Below, piece by piece: positions 1-8,673 of a stretch of 64,000 nt of DNA. Source of the stretch: Peptostreptococcus sp. D1 (GTDB lineage Bacteria; Bacillota; Clostridia; Peptostreptococcales; Peptostreptococcaceae); assembly GCF_900112955.1 (NCBI RefSeq), contig NZ_FONP01000005.1:62001-126000 (forward strand), given 5' to 3'. Made by a program: the position numbers and the translations under genes. The notes under the pieces were generated by a model. It saw nothing but the letters and a program-made list of their open reading frames with translations. It ran no database searches and was not told the DNA's origin. The stretch's first letter is position 1. Every line of letters begins with the position of its first letter.

Positions 1-921
1 ACCAGTGATCATTTCAGTTACCGGATGCTCGACCTGAATTCTTGTATTCATTTCCATAAAGTATATTTTGTCATCACTTGATACCAAGTATTCAATCGTA
101 CCTGCATTGGTGTATCCAACAGCTTTTGCCGCCTTTATAGAAATATCATAGAGCTCTTCTAATAAATCTTGACTAATTGCTGTCGGAGGAGCTTCCTCGA
201 TTACTTTTTGATGATTCATCTGAATCGTACAATCTCTACCAGATAGATGAACTACATTTCCAAGCTCGTCTGCCAAGATTTGCACCTCGATATGTCTTGG
301 AGATTCGATATACTTTTCAATATACAGTCCACCATCTCCAAAGGCATTCTCTGCCTCTTTTTTTGCCGACTGAAAAGACAGATTAAAATCTTCTTCGTCT
401 TTTACAACTCTCATGCCCTTACCGCCGCCGCCTGATCTTGCCTTTATTATAACTGGATAGCCAATATTTCTCGCCTCTGCCTTTGCAGCTTCCAAGCTAT
501 CAACTACTCCATCAGAGCCAGGAACAACTGGAATACCAGCTTCTTTCATGATTTTCTTGGAAATATCTTTATTTCCCATCTTTTCCATAACTTTACTGGT
601 TGGTCCAATAAATTTTATATTATATATTTCACACATTTTTGCGAAACTGCTATTTTCTGATAGAAAACCAAAGCCTGGATGAATGGCATCTGCACCAGTC
701 ACTATTGCTGCATTTAGTATTTGAACCTTGTTTAAATAGCTTTCCTTTGCATTTCTGGGACCGATGCATATGGATTCGTCTGCTATTCTCGTATGAAGAG
801 ATTCTCTGTCCACATCAGAAAAAATTGCAACGCTTTTTATTCCCATATCCTTTAGCGTTCTAATTATCCTCACAGCGATTTCGCCTCTATTTGCTACTAG
901 GACTTTATTAAACTTTCTCAT
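1..921 (-). CDS. accC: Biotin carboxylase subunit of acetyl-CoA carboxylase (partial, runs off left edge)
   Basis: Carboxylates the biotin on BCCP using ATP and bicarbonate, the first half-reaction of malonyl-CoA synthesis. The translation begins MRKFNKVLVANRGEIAVRII, the standard biotin carboxylase N-terminus. The ATP-grasp glycine-rich loop (SGGGGKGM) follows, then HIEVQILAD and MEMNTRIQVEHPVTE, which carry metal and biotin-site residues. Only about 307 of roughly 450 residues are present because the gene continues beyond base 1. Its ATG overlaps the accB stop as ATGA, so the two are probably translationally coupled. It is cotranscribed from the promoter near 1450-1475. Confidence 0.96.
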   Translation of the reverse strand, partial: MRKFNKVLVANRGEIAVRIIRTLKDMGIKSVAIFSDVDRESLHTRIADESICIGPRNAKESYLNKVQILNAAIVTGADAIHPGFGFLSENSSFAKMCEIYNIKFIGPTSKVMEKMGNKDISKKIMKEAGIPVVPGSDGVVDSLEAAKAEARNIGYPVIIKARSGGGGKGMRVVKDEEDFNLSFQSAKKEAENAFGDGGLYIEKYIESPRHIEVQILADELGNVVHLSGRDCTIQMNHQKVIEEAPPTAISQDLLEELYDISIKAAKAVGYTNAGTIEYLVSSDDKIYFMEMNTRIQVEHPVTEMITG

Positions 922-1397
922 TTTATCACCTTAACATCAAATAAATCCTGTCCAAATTCAACTATTTCTTCATTTTCAACATTTATCGATAATATTTCAC
1001 AGTCGAAAGGTGCCTTTATTTCATTCATTAGCTTCATAGATTCAATGATGCAAACGACATCACCTTTCTTCACAGTCTTACCAACGTGTACAAAAGCATC
1101 TTCATCTGGTGAAGGCTTATCATAAAATGTACCGATAATATTTGCCTTAATATTTTCGCAATCACAATTTATTTCATCATCACTTTCAAATGACTCATTG
1201 CTTTCCACAGGCAAATTATTATTTTCAACGGATTTATTTTTATTATCAAAATTTTTATTATCAAAATCTAGCTTGTCATCGTACTGTTCATAATTCTTTA
1301 CTAGAAGTATTCTCTCATCCTTGCTTGAATACTCCAGTTCTCTCAAGCCTTTTGTATTTATTATATCTGCAAGCTCAGAAATAAATTTAGTATCCAT
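918..1397 (-). CDS. accB: Biotin carboxyl carrier protein of acetyl-CoA carboxylase
   Basis: The 159-aa BCCP carries the biotin that shuttles carboxylate between AccC and the carboxyltransferase. The C-terminal biotinyl domain has the biotinylation motif ESMKLMNEIKAP, with the target lysine inside MKLM. The N-terminal helical part is followed by an Asn/Asp/Lys-rich flexible linker (about residues 40-70) that contains a short duplicated NFDNKN unit. The start is an ATG preceded by GGAGAGGA. It is the first gene of the accB-accC operon, and its stop overlaps the accC start. The flanking palindromes suggest control by a FabT-like fatty-acid repressor. Confidence 0.95.
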   Translation of the reverse strand: MDTKFISELADIINTKGLRELEYSSKDERILLVKNYEQYDDKLDFDNKNFDNKNKSVENNNLPVESNESFESDDEINCDCENIKANIIGTFYDKPSPDEDAFVHVGKTVKKGDVVCIIESMKLMNEIKAPFDCEILSINVENEEIVEFGQDLFDVKVIK

Positions 1398-1418
1398 TTT
1401 ATATCCTCTCCATAATTT

Positions 1419-1497
1419 ATTTTGATATTCAAAATATCACAGATTTATTATAAGACTTATTTTTGTACTTGTCAATATTTATTTTGATACTCAAAAT
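1419..1497. promoter_or_regulatory. Two FabT-like operators flanking the accBC promoter
   Basis: Two 17-bp elements of the form ATTTTGA-N3-TCAAAAT occur at 1419-1435 (centre TAT, around +5 to +21) and 1481-1497 (centre TAC, just upstream of -35). A degenerate third copy lies at 1511-1524 (TTGATATTCAGAAT). The core TTTGA-N3-TCAAA is the recognition pattern known for FabT, the MarR-family repressor of fatty-acid synthesis in Gram-positive cocci. The regulator gene is not in this window, so its identity is inferred from the motif and the target genes. Confidence 0.7.
1447..1475 (-). promoter_or_regulatory. Sigma-A promoter of accBC
   Basis: On the minus strand TTGACA (1475-1470) and TATAAT (1452-1447) are separated by exactly 17 bp, a full consensus promoter. 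The predicted transcription start is near 1440, about 43 bases upstream of the accB ATG. Confidence 0.85.
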
Positions 1498-1541
1498 AAG
1501 TATTTCTTCATTGATATTCAGAATAATGATTTCTTCCACTC

Positions 1542-1590
1542 AAAAAATCCCCCATGGTATTTGTACTATTTTACCATAGAGGATTTATTT
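1542..1590 (-). terminator. Intrinsic terminator after the giant surface protein gene
   Basis: On the minus strand AAATCC-tct-ATGGTA pairs with TACCAT-ggg-GGATTT across a 12-base loop, followed by a run of T. It lies about 85 bases beyond the stop codon at 1675. Confidence 0.7.
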
Positions 1591-1674
1591 CTTTGCCTGG
1601 CTTCCTTGCGCATATTCATAAAAAGCATCAATCAAGAAAACAATTATGCATAGCGTCTATTTCCACGCTTAATA

Positions 1675-4600
1675 TTAATTTTTAGATTTTCTTCTTAGCT
1701 TCATCGACATGACTGCTGTTCCCATCAACAAAATACCAGTCGACAAATAAAGTAATGTACCGATTCCTCCAGTATATGGAAAAACACCCTTTTTGTTTTC
1801 AACAGAAATCTCAACAATATCAGTATCAGCCGATTGGATTACCTTCAAATGATTTTTGTAAGCAAACTGTTCATCAACTTCATACTCGCTATTGCTTCCA
1901 TCTTTGAGCTTTGCCGGAATTATTACGTCACCTGAATCCTTTATATAGAATGGTATTTCCGTATTTATTAGTAGATAACCCTTTGGTGCCCTTTCTTCCT
2001 TTAAATGATAAAGTCCAGTCCTGAATTTATTTCCTTTATTGTCAAAGGTAACTTCACCCTTCAAAAGATTAGCCATCTGATCGTTGTATACATTTTTATC
2101 ACTATCAAGTATCAAAAACCTTGACGCATCATTACGATTTGTAGCTGTTATCAGAGCTCCCTCATCATCAACCTTTCTGATTTTAAGCCTTATTGGTTTA
2201 TCCTGTCTATCATTTTTTACCTTTAGGGTAATTTTATTTCCGGATAGCTTTGTGTAGTCTACTATTATTTTTTCATTTTTCGCCACACCAGTGAAGGTTG
2301 TATAGCCTCCACTCTCGCCAATAGTTGCACCCGTTGTGCCTTCAACAGGCTTCCATGCTGTTGTATTTTTCATTTGAGCCATGGAATGAACCTGCTGTGT
2401 TTCTATCAGGTCAAGTAAAATAGGATCAACCTTTTTGTAGCCAGCAGGACTCTCTACCTCGACAAGTGCATAGCGTCCTAGCTTATCCGCCAGCTGAGTC
2501 AGGCTCACTCTACCGGCATTCAACGTAAGCTCTTGTACAGGAGAAAGTGACTTCAGCTCATTTTCTGATACAGAGGTTACATTATCTCCAACCTTATAAA
2601 GCCTAAATTTTGCATTGTAGCCTAATCCGGCATTGTTTTCAGAAATAACAGTCGATGTATTGGCATCAATTTTTTCCAGGACTAGCGACGGATTCTGTAT
2701 ATTTCCGATTAAAGCAAGGCTGTCATCAGTATCCTGATTTTGCATTTGAGGTGTCATTTCCTTAATTAGCTTATACTCCAAGCCCTCAACCCTTATTTCC
2801 TTAACTCCAAACCATACGTTATGCATAACCTCATTATTTTTGAAGCGTATATATCTTTCAAAAATACCTGGGTTAGCTTCATTTATATTATTTACAGGCT
2901 TGGTCACATGCTTTGTAGTATCTGTCTCTGTATACCTCTTATATTCCATCCAATTGTCACCATCTGCTGAATATTCAAGAGAAAAATTATTAAATCTATC
3001 GGCAGCATTGCTAGGTGCCCCCTGCAAAAAGCTGATATTTTTTATCTCATACAATTTTCTCAAATCCACACCTATATATGCTCCTACAGGAATATTATTT
3101 CCCTGATTATTAAATTCATGAAATACTACTGCTGTAGTATCGCTTCCGTCGATAGCATTTGCGATTGTTCCCTGTCTAATATTGCTCAGATCCTCAGATT
3201 TAATCACATCCTTGCTTGTAATAGGCTTACTAGCTTCACTATTGGATTTTGAGCAAAGATATACATTACCTACACCGTCGACTACAACCCTATAGCTGAC
3301 TGTGTCTACCACATATCCATTTGGAGCCTTTGTTTCCTCTAGTGTATATACACCCTCAGTCAGATTTTCAAATACGAATTTTTCGTTAAAGCGTTTTTCA
3401 ATTTCAACAGCAGAAAAATCTGTATCGCTGTCCTTTGTCAGCTTGAAGCGAACCTTTTCAGTAATGCCATGAGCTCCGGTTTCTTCAATTCCCTTGATAC
3501 GCTTTGCGAACACTAGCTTCGACTTTATTTTTTCATTTTTAAGCTTTATTTCAACAGTGCTTGTACCCGTAACATTCGTACCGTAGGCATCGACAACACC
3601 ATCATCTGAGGTATTTATATACACTCTACCATCATTGCTGATTGTAATTGGAATCAATCTATTTATCTGCTTATAGCCCTTTGGAGCTGCTACCTCTTTG
3701 ATATAGTACGTTCCAGCCTCAAAGCCGTTGCCTCCGTTATCAAAGGTAAATTCTCCGTTGCTTAAAGCTGCGACCTGCTCATTAATCGTATTTCCGTTTG
3801 AATCGACAATCGCAAACCTTGATGCTGTGGTTATTTTACGTCCGGTTTTGCTGTCAGCCTTGACAAGCTTAATATTAAATTTAGGCTTTGAGTTTTTGAT
3901 AACGTGCTTATCAGAAAGCAGCTCTACTTTTTGATTCCCCTTAAAAATCTCAAAGTCTACTTTTTGGGTAGCTTGATTCAATGTCCCGACAGCTCTATAT
4001 TCCTCTGCAGCCTTTTCATAGGACTCCGGTGCAGCATCCTCTCTTAGATAGTAGGTTCCCGCCGGCAAATTATTAAAGCCTGCTATTCCATCACTGTCGG
4101 TTTCAGTGGAGGACTGTATTACTGTGTCCTTTGCTTCATTCAAAAGTGAAAATTTGGCACCACTAAGTGATACGCTTTTATTTTCATTCATTTTTTTTAT
4201 GTAAAACCCACCCTTAGCCAATGTATTGGTAATGCTATAATCAGTTGTCGTCGAAATATAGCCGGCTGGCGTATTGATTTCTTTTACAGAATACTCTATT
4301 TTTTTATTGCTCGAATCATATTTTGGCAGCTGACTAAACTGATACTTCCAGCCGTTGGCCTCATTCAGGGTAAGCTTGCTCGAATTTCCATTTTGATAGA
4401 CATATGGGCTGCCATCTGCATAAAGCTGTACCTCTATGGATTTTGGTCTAGTACCTTCATTATCGCCCATCCATGTTTTCGCACCTCTAACGATTACCTC
4501 TGACAAACAAATTTCTCTATTTCCACCGGTCATATCTGCAAATGTAGATGTCGGCAGCGCTTGTATCTTAGCTGCGTGCTCTCCTCCAAGTGTTTCAGCT

Positions 4601-7155
4601 TCAAATACAGTATTCTCCGTATATCTATTCGGTAATTTACCTCTATTAGGCTGTGAGCCAGTTATTCTTGCAAGTCTTTTGGTAACTTTTTTATTCTCTA
4701 CAACTACAGAGGTAAACCAGATTTGATCAAATGCATACGTCATCCCTTCGATTGATGTATCCCAGTTATTCGCATCCCAAGAGCTATTAAATACTCCGGG
4801 TGTTCTTAATCGTCCCACATTTATAGGCTCAGAATAGCTTCCCTCTCCTGAATCTATTACGTTTCCATTTGAATCTACAGGTCCATTATACTTGAGTAAA
4901 TAGAAATTATAATCCCCACGCTGCGGAGAAGTAAGTTCGCCACGAAAAAAATACATACCATGACCAGAATATAATATATCTCCATTTGGGTACTGAATAA
5001 TATCCCCGTCAGATACAGGAGTGTTTATAGACGAAGTTTGAGCAACATTATGCTTTGCATGTATTACCTTATAATACGGAACCTCACCGCCATAGGCTAC
5101 GTTATTTGACAGGATATCACTTATACGGTACATATATATATTGGGGTCGGCAAGCACCTTTGCAAATAAATATTTACCATCGACACTTGTTTCCAAGCAA
5201 TTTAATTTTCTAAAATCCCTATGTACAAATATCTCTTGTCCATTATCGTGCAAGAATTTGCCACTCTCGTCTGTTCCATCTCCGGTCCTTTCTCTTATTC
5301 CGCCCAGCTTAACCACGTTTACAGTATAGCCATTTTCTCCTCTAGTGGGATCCATAATGGCAAGATCACCTCTTCTATTCGCACCATATAGATATCCGTT
5401 TGTTCTATCATAAGCGATACCATAGCCAAAGGTAGGATCAGAATGTGTCGGAAAATTTATTGTCTTCTTTATATCAACACCATTTTCCATCATAAATGCC
5501 GAATTCTCACCGGAAAACCAAATCAAGCCCTTATTTGGATCGATTAAGCATTGTCCCGTCATACTGCCCTCATAATTGGAAATTTTCCAATTGTTTTTTG
5601 CGACCTCCTCATATTGGGCATACCAGCCATCAACCGGATCCTCCTTTACAGAATAATTAAACGCAATATGCTCTGAATCATATTTCGGCAAATTTGTAAA
5701 GTTCTTAGTTTGAGGTCCATTATTTGAATCAAGAGTGAAGTGCTGTGAATTACCATATACACTTCCATTTTGCATCAGGCGTACGACTACCCTCTGATTT
5801 GAGCTTGGCTTGTCTACCCACTCCTTTGTAAACGAAAACGAAACCTTTTCTTCATTTGGATTGATCAAATTATTTGGCACATATACAGTCGCCGGTCTAC
5901 CAACCGAAAAGCTTAGCTTCTTTGATATTATGTGACGACCGTCAGTCGTCAGCTGCTCAAGAATATAATCTCTATCAGTCGATGAAGGTAATTGTATTTG
6001 AAGCTCTCCATTTGTGTTAGATATTTGAAGCTCTCTTTGTGAGCCGTCCGGATGAATTAGCCTAAACCTAGAGCCGGATATCCTCACACTCAAATCTCCC
6101 ATTTCATGGTTTACAATCGTCACCAAATTTGCTTGCTTTTTAGGCAAATACATAGAAATGGTATTGCTATTAGTTTCCTGATTGAGCTTGATATTTCCCT
6201 CCACGCTTGCACCGGAGTATTCATATTCGTAGGGTGATTCTATTATTTTGGCTGAATAAGTCCTGTCCTTTGAAAAATTTTTAAATGTAATAGAGCCATT
6301 TGAATCAGTGCTACTTACAAACGAATTGCCCAGGTCATCAGTAATCAATAATTTGACATTTGGAATAGGCTTATTATGATCAGCTGAATCCGCAACATTT
6401 ATATACAGCTTTCCATAGGAGTCTACATTATAAGGCTCATTAAAAAAATGCACATTCGCAAATTCGTCATACCCCTGATTGCTCGGTCTTTGAATTTCGA
6501 AGTTTGCCTCGTTCGGAGATGCCAGAAACCCTTCTGGACTACTGATTTGAGTAACAGTATAATGTCCATAGGTCAGTCCAGGCAATGTAGCGATTCCATC
6601 AGGATTTGTAGTTATCGTTGTTCGTACACCATTTTCACTGCTTGTAACTAAAAACGATGCACCTACTATAGGAATTGACTCATCAGAATTTGAACAGGCC
6701 TTTAATTTCAAGGTTGTGCTTGTTCTTCCACCATCAACTATTTTGATCATATCCATACTATTACGCTTTACATTTGATACTACTACAGTCGCATGACTAT
6801 TGTCCTTTTCAAGCTTGACCGTAGTATTCGTGCTCGGCAGCTTATATGTATCCGGAGTAGTTCTCTGAATAACCTCGTATTCTCCAGCCTCCAAGCCTGA
6901 GAAGGTGCAGTTACCGGTCGTATCTGTTGATTTTTCTAGGGAAAATGAGGGATCGTCCAATTTTCTAAGCTCAAAGCTGGCATTAGGTATTGAAATGTCC
7001 GTAACCACTCCATTCTTATATTCCCTTAATTGCACTACAACCGTTCCACTTCCCAACGCAAAAATACCTACAAGATATGTGTTCAGTATAGAAAAAGCAA
7101 GCAACAAGGAAATAAACGTATTCAATAATTTATTTTGTTTTCTGTATTTAAACAA
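1675..7155 (-). CDS. Giant multidomain LPXTG-type surface adhesin with discoidin and SpaA/Cna-B domains
   Basis: An 1826-aa wall-anchored protein. It starts at a TTG behind GTGAGGT, has a basic, hydrophobic signal peptide (about 1-34) and ends with a sorting signal FPYTGG (from about residue 1792), a membrane helix and a basic tail. At least ten prealbumin-like SpaA/Cna-B modules are visible, each with the GTYYLRE or GxYxVxE type closing strand. A roughly 350-residue segment (about 530-890) has no Cna-B pattern and looks like repeated beta-blades (for example YDRTNGYLYG, IDPNKGLIWF), possibly a propeller. An F5/8 type C (discoidin)-like domain lies at about 1320-1460 (LEYSADGDNW, RYIRFKNNE). 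The role is probably adhesion to host glycans or matrix; the ligand is unknown. No sortase adjoins it, so a housekeeping sortase elsewhere would anchor it. Confidence 0.88.
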   Translation of the reverse strand: MFKYRKQNKLLNTFISLLLAFSILNTYLVGIFALGSGTVVVQLREYKNGVVTDISIPNASFELRKLDDPSFSLEKSTDTTGNCTFSGLEAGEYEVIQRTTPDTYKLPSTNTTVKLEKDNSHATVVVSNVKRNSMDMIKIVDGGRTSTTLKLKACSNSDESIPIVGASFLVTSSENGVRTTITTNPDGIATLPGLTYGHYTVTQISSPEGFLASPNEANFEIQRPSNQGYDEFANVHFFNEPYNVDSYGKLYINVADSADHNKPIPNVKLLITDDLGNSFVSSTDSNGSITFKNFSKDRTYSAKIIESPYEYEYSGASVEGNIKLNQETNSNTISMYLPKKQANLVTIVNHEMGDLSVRISGSRFRLIHPDGSQRELQISNTNGELQIQLPSSTDRDYILEQLTTDGRHIISKKLSFSVGRPATVYVPNNLINPNEEKVSFSFTKEWVDKPSSNQRVVVRLMQNGSVYGNSQHFTLDSNNGPQTKNFTNLPKYDSEHIAFNYSVKEDPVDGWYAQYEEVAKNNWKISNYEGSMTGQCLIDPNKGLIWFSGENSAFMMENGVDIKKTINFPTHSDPTFGYGIAYDRTNGYLYGANRRGDLAIMDPTRGENGYTVNVVKLGGIRERTGDGTDESGKFLHDNGQEIFVHRDFRKLNCLETSVDGKYLFAKVLADPNIYMYRISDILSNNVAYGGEVPYYKVIHAKHNVAQTSSINTPVSDGDIIQYPNGDILYSGHGMYFFRGELTSPQRGDYNFYLLKYNGPVDSNGNVIDSGEGSYSEPINVGRLRTPGVFNSSWDANNWDTSIEGMTYAFDQIWFTSVVVENKKVTKRLARITGSQPNRGKLPNRYTENTVFEAETLGGEHAAKIQALPTSTFADMTGGNREICLSEVIVRGAKTWMGDNEGTRPKSIEVQLYADGSPYVYQNGNSSKLTLNEANGWKYQFSQLPKYDSSNKKIEYSVKEINTPAGYISTTTDYSITNTLAKGGFYIKKMNENKSVSLSGAKFSLLNEAKDTVIQSSTETDSDGIAGFNNLPAGTYYLREDAAPESYEKAAEEYRAVGTLNQATQKVDFEIFKGNQKVELLSDKHVIKNSKPKFNIKLVKADSKTGRKITTASRFAIVDSNGNTINEQVAALSNGEFTFDNGGNGFEAGTYYIKEVAAPKGYKQINRLIPITISNDGRVYINTSDDGVVDAYGTNVTGTSTVEIKLKNEKIKSKLVFAKRIKGIEETGAHGITEKVRFKLTKDSDTDFSAVEIEKRFNEKFVFENLTEGVYTLEETKAPNGYVVDTVSYRVVVDGVGNVYLCSKSNSEASKPITSKDVIKSEDLSNIRQGTIANAIDGSDTTAVVFHEFNNQGNNIPVGAYIGVDLRKLYEIKNISFLQGAPSNAADRFNNFSLEYSADGDNWMEYKRYTETDTTKHVTKPVNNINEANPGIFERYIRFKNNEVMHNVWFGVKEIRVEGLEYKLIKEMTPQMQNQDTDDSLALIGNIQNPSLVLEKIDANTSTVISENNAGLGYNAKFRLYKVGDNVTSVSENELKSLSPVQELTLNAGRVSLTQLADKLGRYALVEVESPAGYKKVDPILLDLIETQQVHSMAQMKNTTAWKPVEGTTGATIGESGGYTTFTGVAKNEKIIVDYTKLSGNKITLKVKNDRQDKPIRLKIRKVDDEGALITATNRNDASRFLILDSDKNVYNDQMANLLKGEVTFDNKGNKFRTGLYHLKEERAPKGYLLINTEIPFYIKDSGDVIIPAKLKDGSNSEYEVDEQFAYKNHLKVIQSADTDIVEISVENKKGVFPYTGGIGTLLYLSTGILLMGTAVMSMKLRRKSKN

Positions 7156-7232
7156 AGCTTCAACCTCACTCTCTTTTACTTCATTTTATATTTACATTTA
7201 GTTTACGCTACATATTTTTATGATACTTTTAA

Positions 7233-7280
7233 TGATATTTCTAATAATACTTTTAATGACATTTCTAATAATACTTTTAA
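7233..7280. repeat. 24-bp tandem repeat, two copies
   Basis: Units at 7233-7256 and 7257-7280 differ at one base (TGATATTT versus TGACATTT). They lie in the putative leader of the giant adhesin, next to the 50-bp repeats and composed of the same small words (TTTCTAATAATA, CTTTTAA). Confidence 0.85.
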
Positions 7281-7292
7281 TAATATTTTTAT

Positions 7293-7392
7293 GATATTTT
7301 TAGTAATATTTTTCTAATAATATTTTTAGTAATATTTCTAACGATATTTTTAGTAATATTTTTCTAATAATATTTTTAGTAATATTTCTAAC
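7293..7392. repeat. 50-bp perfect tandem duplication
   Basis: Bases 7293-7342 and 7343-7392 are identical and are followed by the start of a third copy. The unit is itself built from GATATTTTTAGTAATATT-like sub-repeats. It sits between the putative promoter and the start codon of the 1826-aa adhesin. Confidence 0.9.
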
Positions 7393-7473
7393 GATATTTT
7401 TAATGATATTTTTTTTATAAAATTGTAACGTTTTTAATAGTATATCATTTGCTTTTATATTAATTTCATTATA

Positions 7474-7502
7474 ACTATATCATATTAAAAAACAAAAATC
7501 AA
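7474..7502 (-). promoter_or_regulatory. Putative promoter of the giant adhesin
   Basis: On the minus strand TTGATT (7502-7497) and TATAGT (7479-7474) are 17 bp apart; an overlapping TATAAT lies at 7473-7468. If used, the leader would contain the whole AT-rich tandem-repeat tract before the TTG start at 7155. Confidence 0.45.
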
Positions 7503-7591
7503 TATCCTGCACCACGATTTTATTAAAAAAGGTAATATTCTTTGCCTATAATATATGGTATAATATAAATATATTAGGTAAAGGGGATGTG

Positions 7592-8485
7592 ATGAAATTG
7601 AATTTAATCAAAGAAAAGGGGCTTTTTAAAAGCCCAATTTTGTATGTGATGCTAATCCTGATAGCATCGCATTTAGCAACTATATTTTCAGGAGTGTTCA
7701 GCGTATTTTACGAGCGTATGTTTTTTTCTGTATTTCCATCTAATAGCTACATGTCAACCCTGGCAGAGCTTTCAGGCTTTATAGCTTTAACCCTTTCTGT
7801 CATTTTTCTTTCAAGGGTAATTTATAAGCAGCCCTTGCATGGTCTTGGATTTACAAAAAAATCATCGTTAAGGGATTATCTCAAGGGATGGTTGTATGGA
7901 GCGTCTATTTTGACTATTTGCGTGATAATAATGATGATATTCGGAGCTGTCAAAATCAACAGGGTTGAATTTAATGCTAGACTTGCTTTACAGTTTATTC
8001 CATTAATTATCGCTTGGTCGATACAGGGTAATGCTGAGGAGGTCCTTACGAGAGGCTTTATACTGGCAGGTGTTTCACAAAGGATAAATATATTGACGGG
8101 TATAGTTATTTCCTCTGCCTTCTTTTCTGTAATGCATTTGGGAAATAACGGCTTGGATATGCTACCCTTGATAGATTTGTTTATGTTTGGAATATTTGCT
8201 TCATTGGTAATGATAAAAAGTAAGAATATATGGGTCGTAAGTGGCTTTCACGCTGCATGGAATTGTTTCCAGGGAAATGTATTCGCTTTCCCTGTAAGCG
8301 GTACAAGTGTTGGAAATGCCTTTTTCCATGTTACTACTCATGGTCCAAATTGGTTATCAGGTGGTAAATTTGGAGTTGAGGGCAGTATGGTAAGTATACT
8401 AGTTCAGCTAATCCTTATAGCCTGGTTATATTATGATATATTTATTAAGGGAAAAAGAAAGCTTACCGATAAATTTGATTTTTAA
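7592..8485 (+). CDS. CPBP family intramembrane glutamic metalloprotease (CAAX/Abi type)
   Basis: A 297-aa polytopic membrane protein. The family signature is in order: EEVLTRGF (EExxxR) near residue 150, a histidine in FFSVMHLG, and a third motif HAAWN. These residues form the active site of Rce1/CPBP proteases. The usual bacterial roles are peptide maturation, immunity to self-made bacteriocins or regulation; nothing here shows which. ATG 7592 is chosen because GGGG at 7583-7586 is well spaced for it; a GTG lies one codon upstream. The gene converges with the ICMT-like gene across a shared terminator. Its exact substrate is unknown. Confidence 0.85.
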   Translation: MKLNLIKEKGLFKSPILYVMLILIASHLATIFSGVFSVFYERMFFSVFPSNSYMSTLAELSGFIALTLSVIFLSRVIYKQPLHGLGFTKKSSLRDYLKGWLYGASILTICVIIMMIFGAVKINRVEFNARLALQFIPLIIAWSIQGNAEEVLTRGFILAGVSQRINILTGIVISSAFFSVMHLGNNGLDMLPLIDLFMFGIFASLVMIKSKNIWVVSGFHAAWNCFQGNVFAFPVSGTSVGNAFFHVTTHGPNWLSGGKFGVEGSMVSILVQLILIAWLYYDIFIKGKRKLTDKFDF

Positions 8486-8500
8486 TATTACAAAATAATA

Positions 8501-8561
8501 AAAAAATACAAGCTACAGCATCAGATATTTTGAAATAACTGAATACGTAGCTTGTATTTTT
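8501..8561. terminator. Bidirectional terminator between CPBP protease and ICMT-like genes
   Basis: Two perfectly complementary 16-base arms (AAAAAATACAAGCTAC at 8501-8516 and its complement at 8546-8561) form a stem with A/T runs at both ends, so it can end transcription from both directions. Confidence 0.9.
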
Positions 8562-8673
8562 TATGGCTTTGTCAGAGCCATATCCTTGTTTATAGCTTTG
8601 TCAGAGCTATATCCTTGCTTATGCTTTGTCAGAGCTATATCCTTGCTTATGGCTTATCAGAGCTATACCCTTG
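8562..8673. repeat. Tandem array of four 27-29 bp units covering the 3' end of the ICMT-like gene
   Basis: Units at 8562-8589, 8590-8618, 8619-8646 and 8647-8673. The last is the real 3' end of the gene (codons for QGYSSDKP and its stop). The other copies lie beyond the stop and still encode QGYSSDK-like words, two of them ending with their own TAA. Each unit can also fold as a small hairpin (TAGCT/AGCTA arms around a TTGTC loop). Confidence 0.9.

Larger units (their letters stand above)
7156..7591. other. Divergent intergenic region between adhesin and CPBP protease genes
   Basis: About 435 extremely AT-rich bases. It holds the putative adhesin promoter (7474-7502), two families of AT-rich tandem repeats in what would be a leader of about 310 bases, and the protease promoter region, whose only clear element is a -10 TATAAT at 7559-7564. 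I see no gene in it. Confidence 0.7.

Noticed and set aside
8562-8673. CRISPR-like array
   Set aside because: Units are contiguous with no unique spacers and no cas genes nearby. The same applies to the other tandem arrays in the window.
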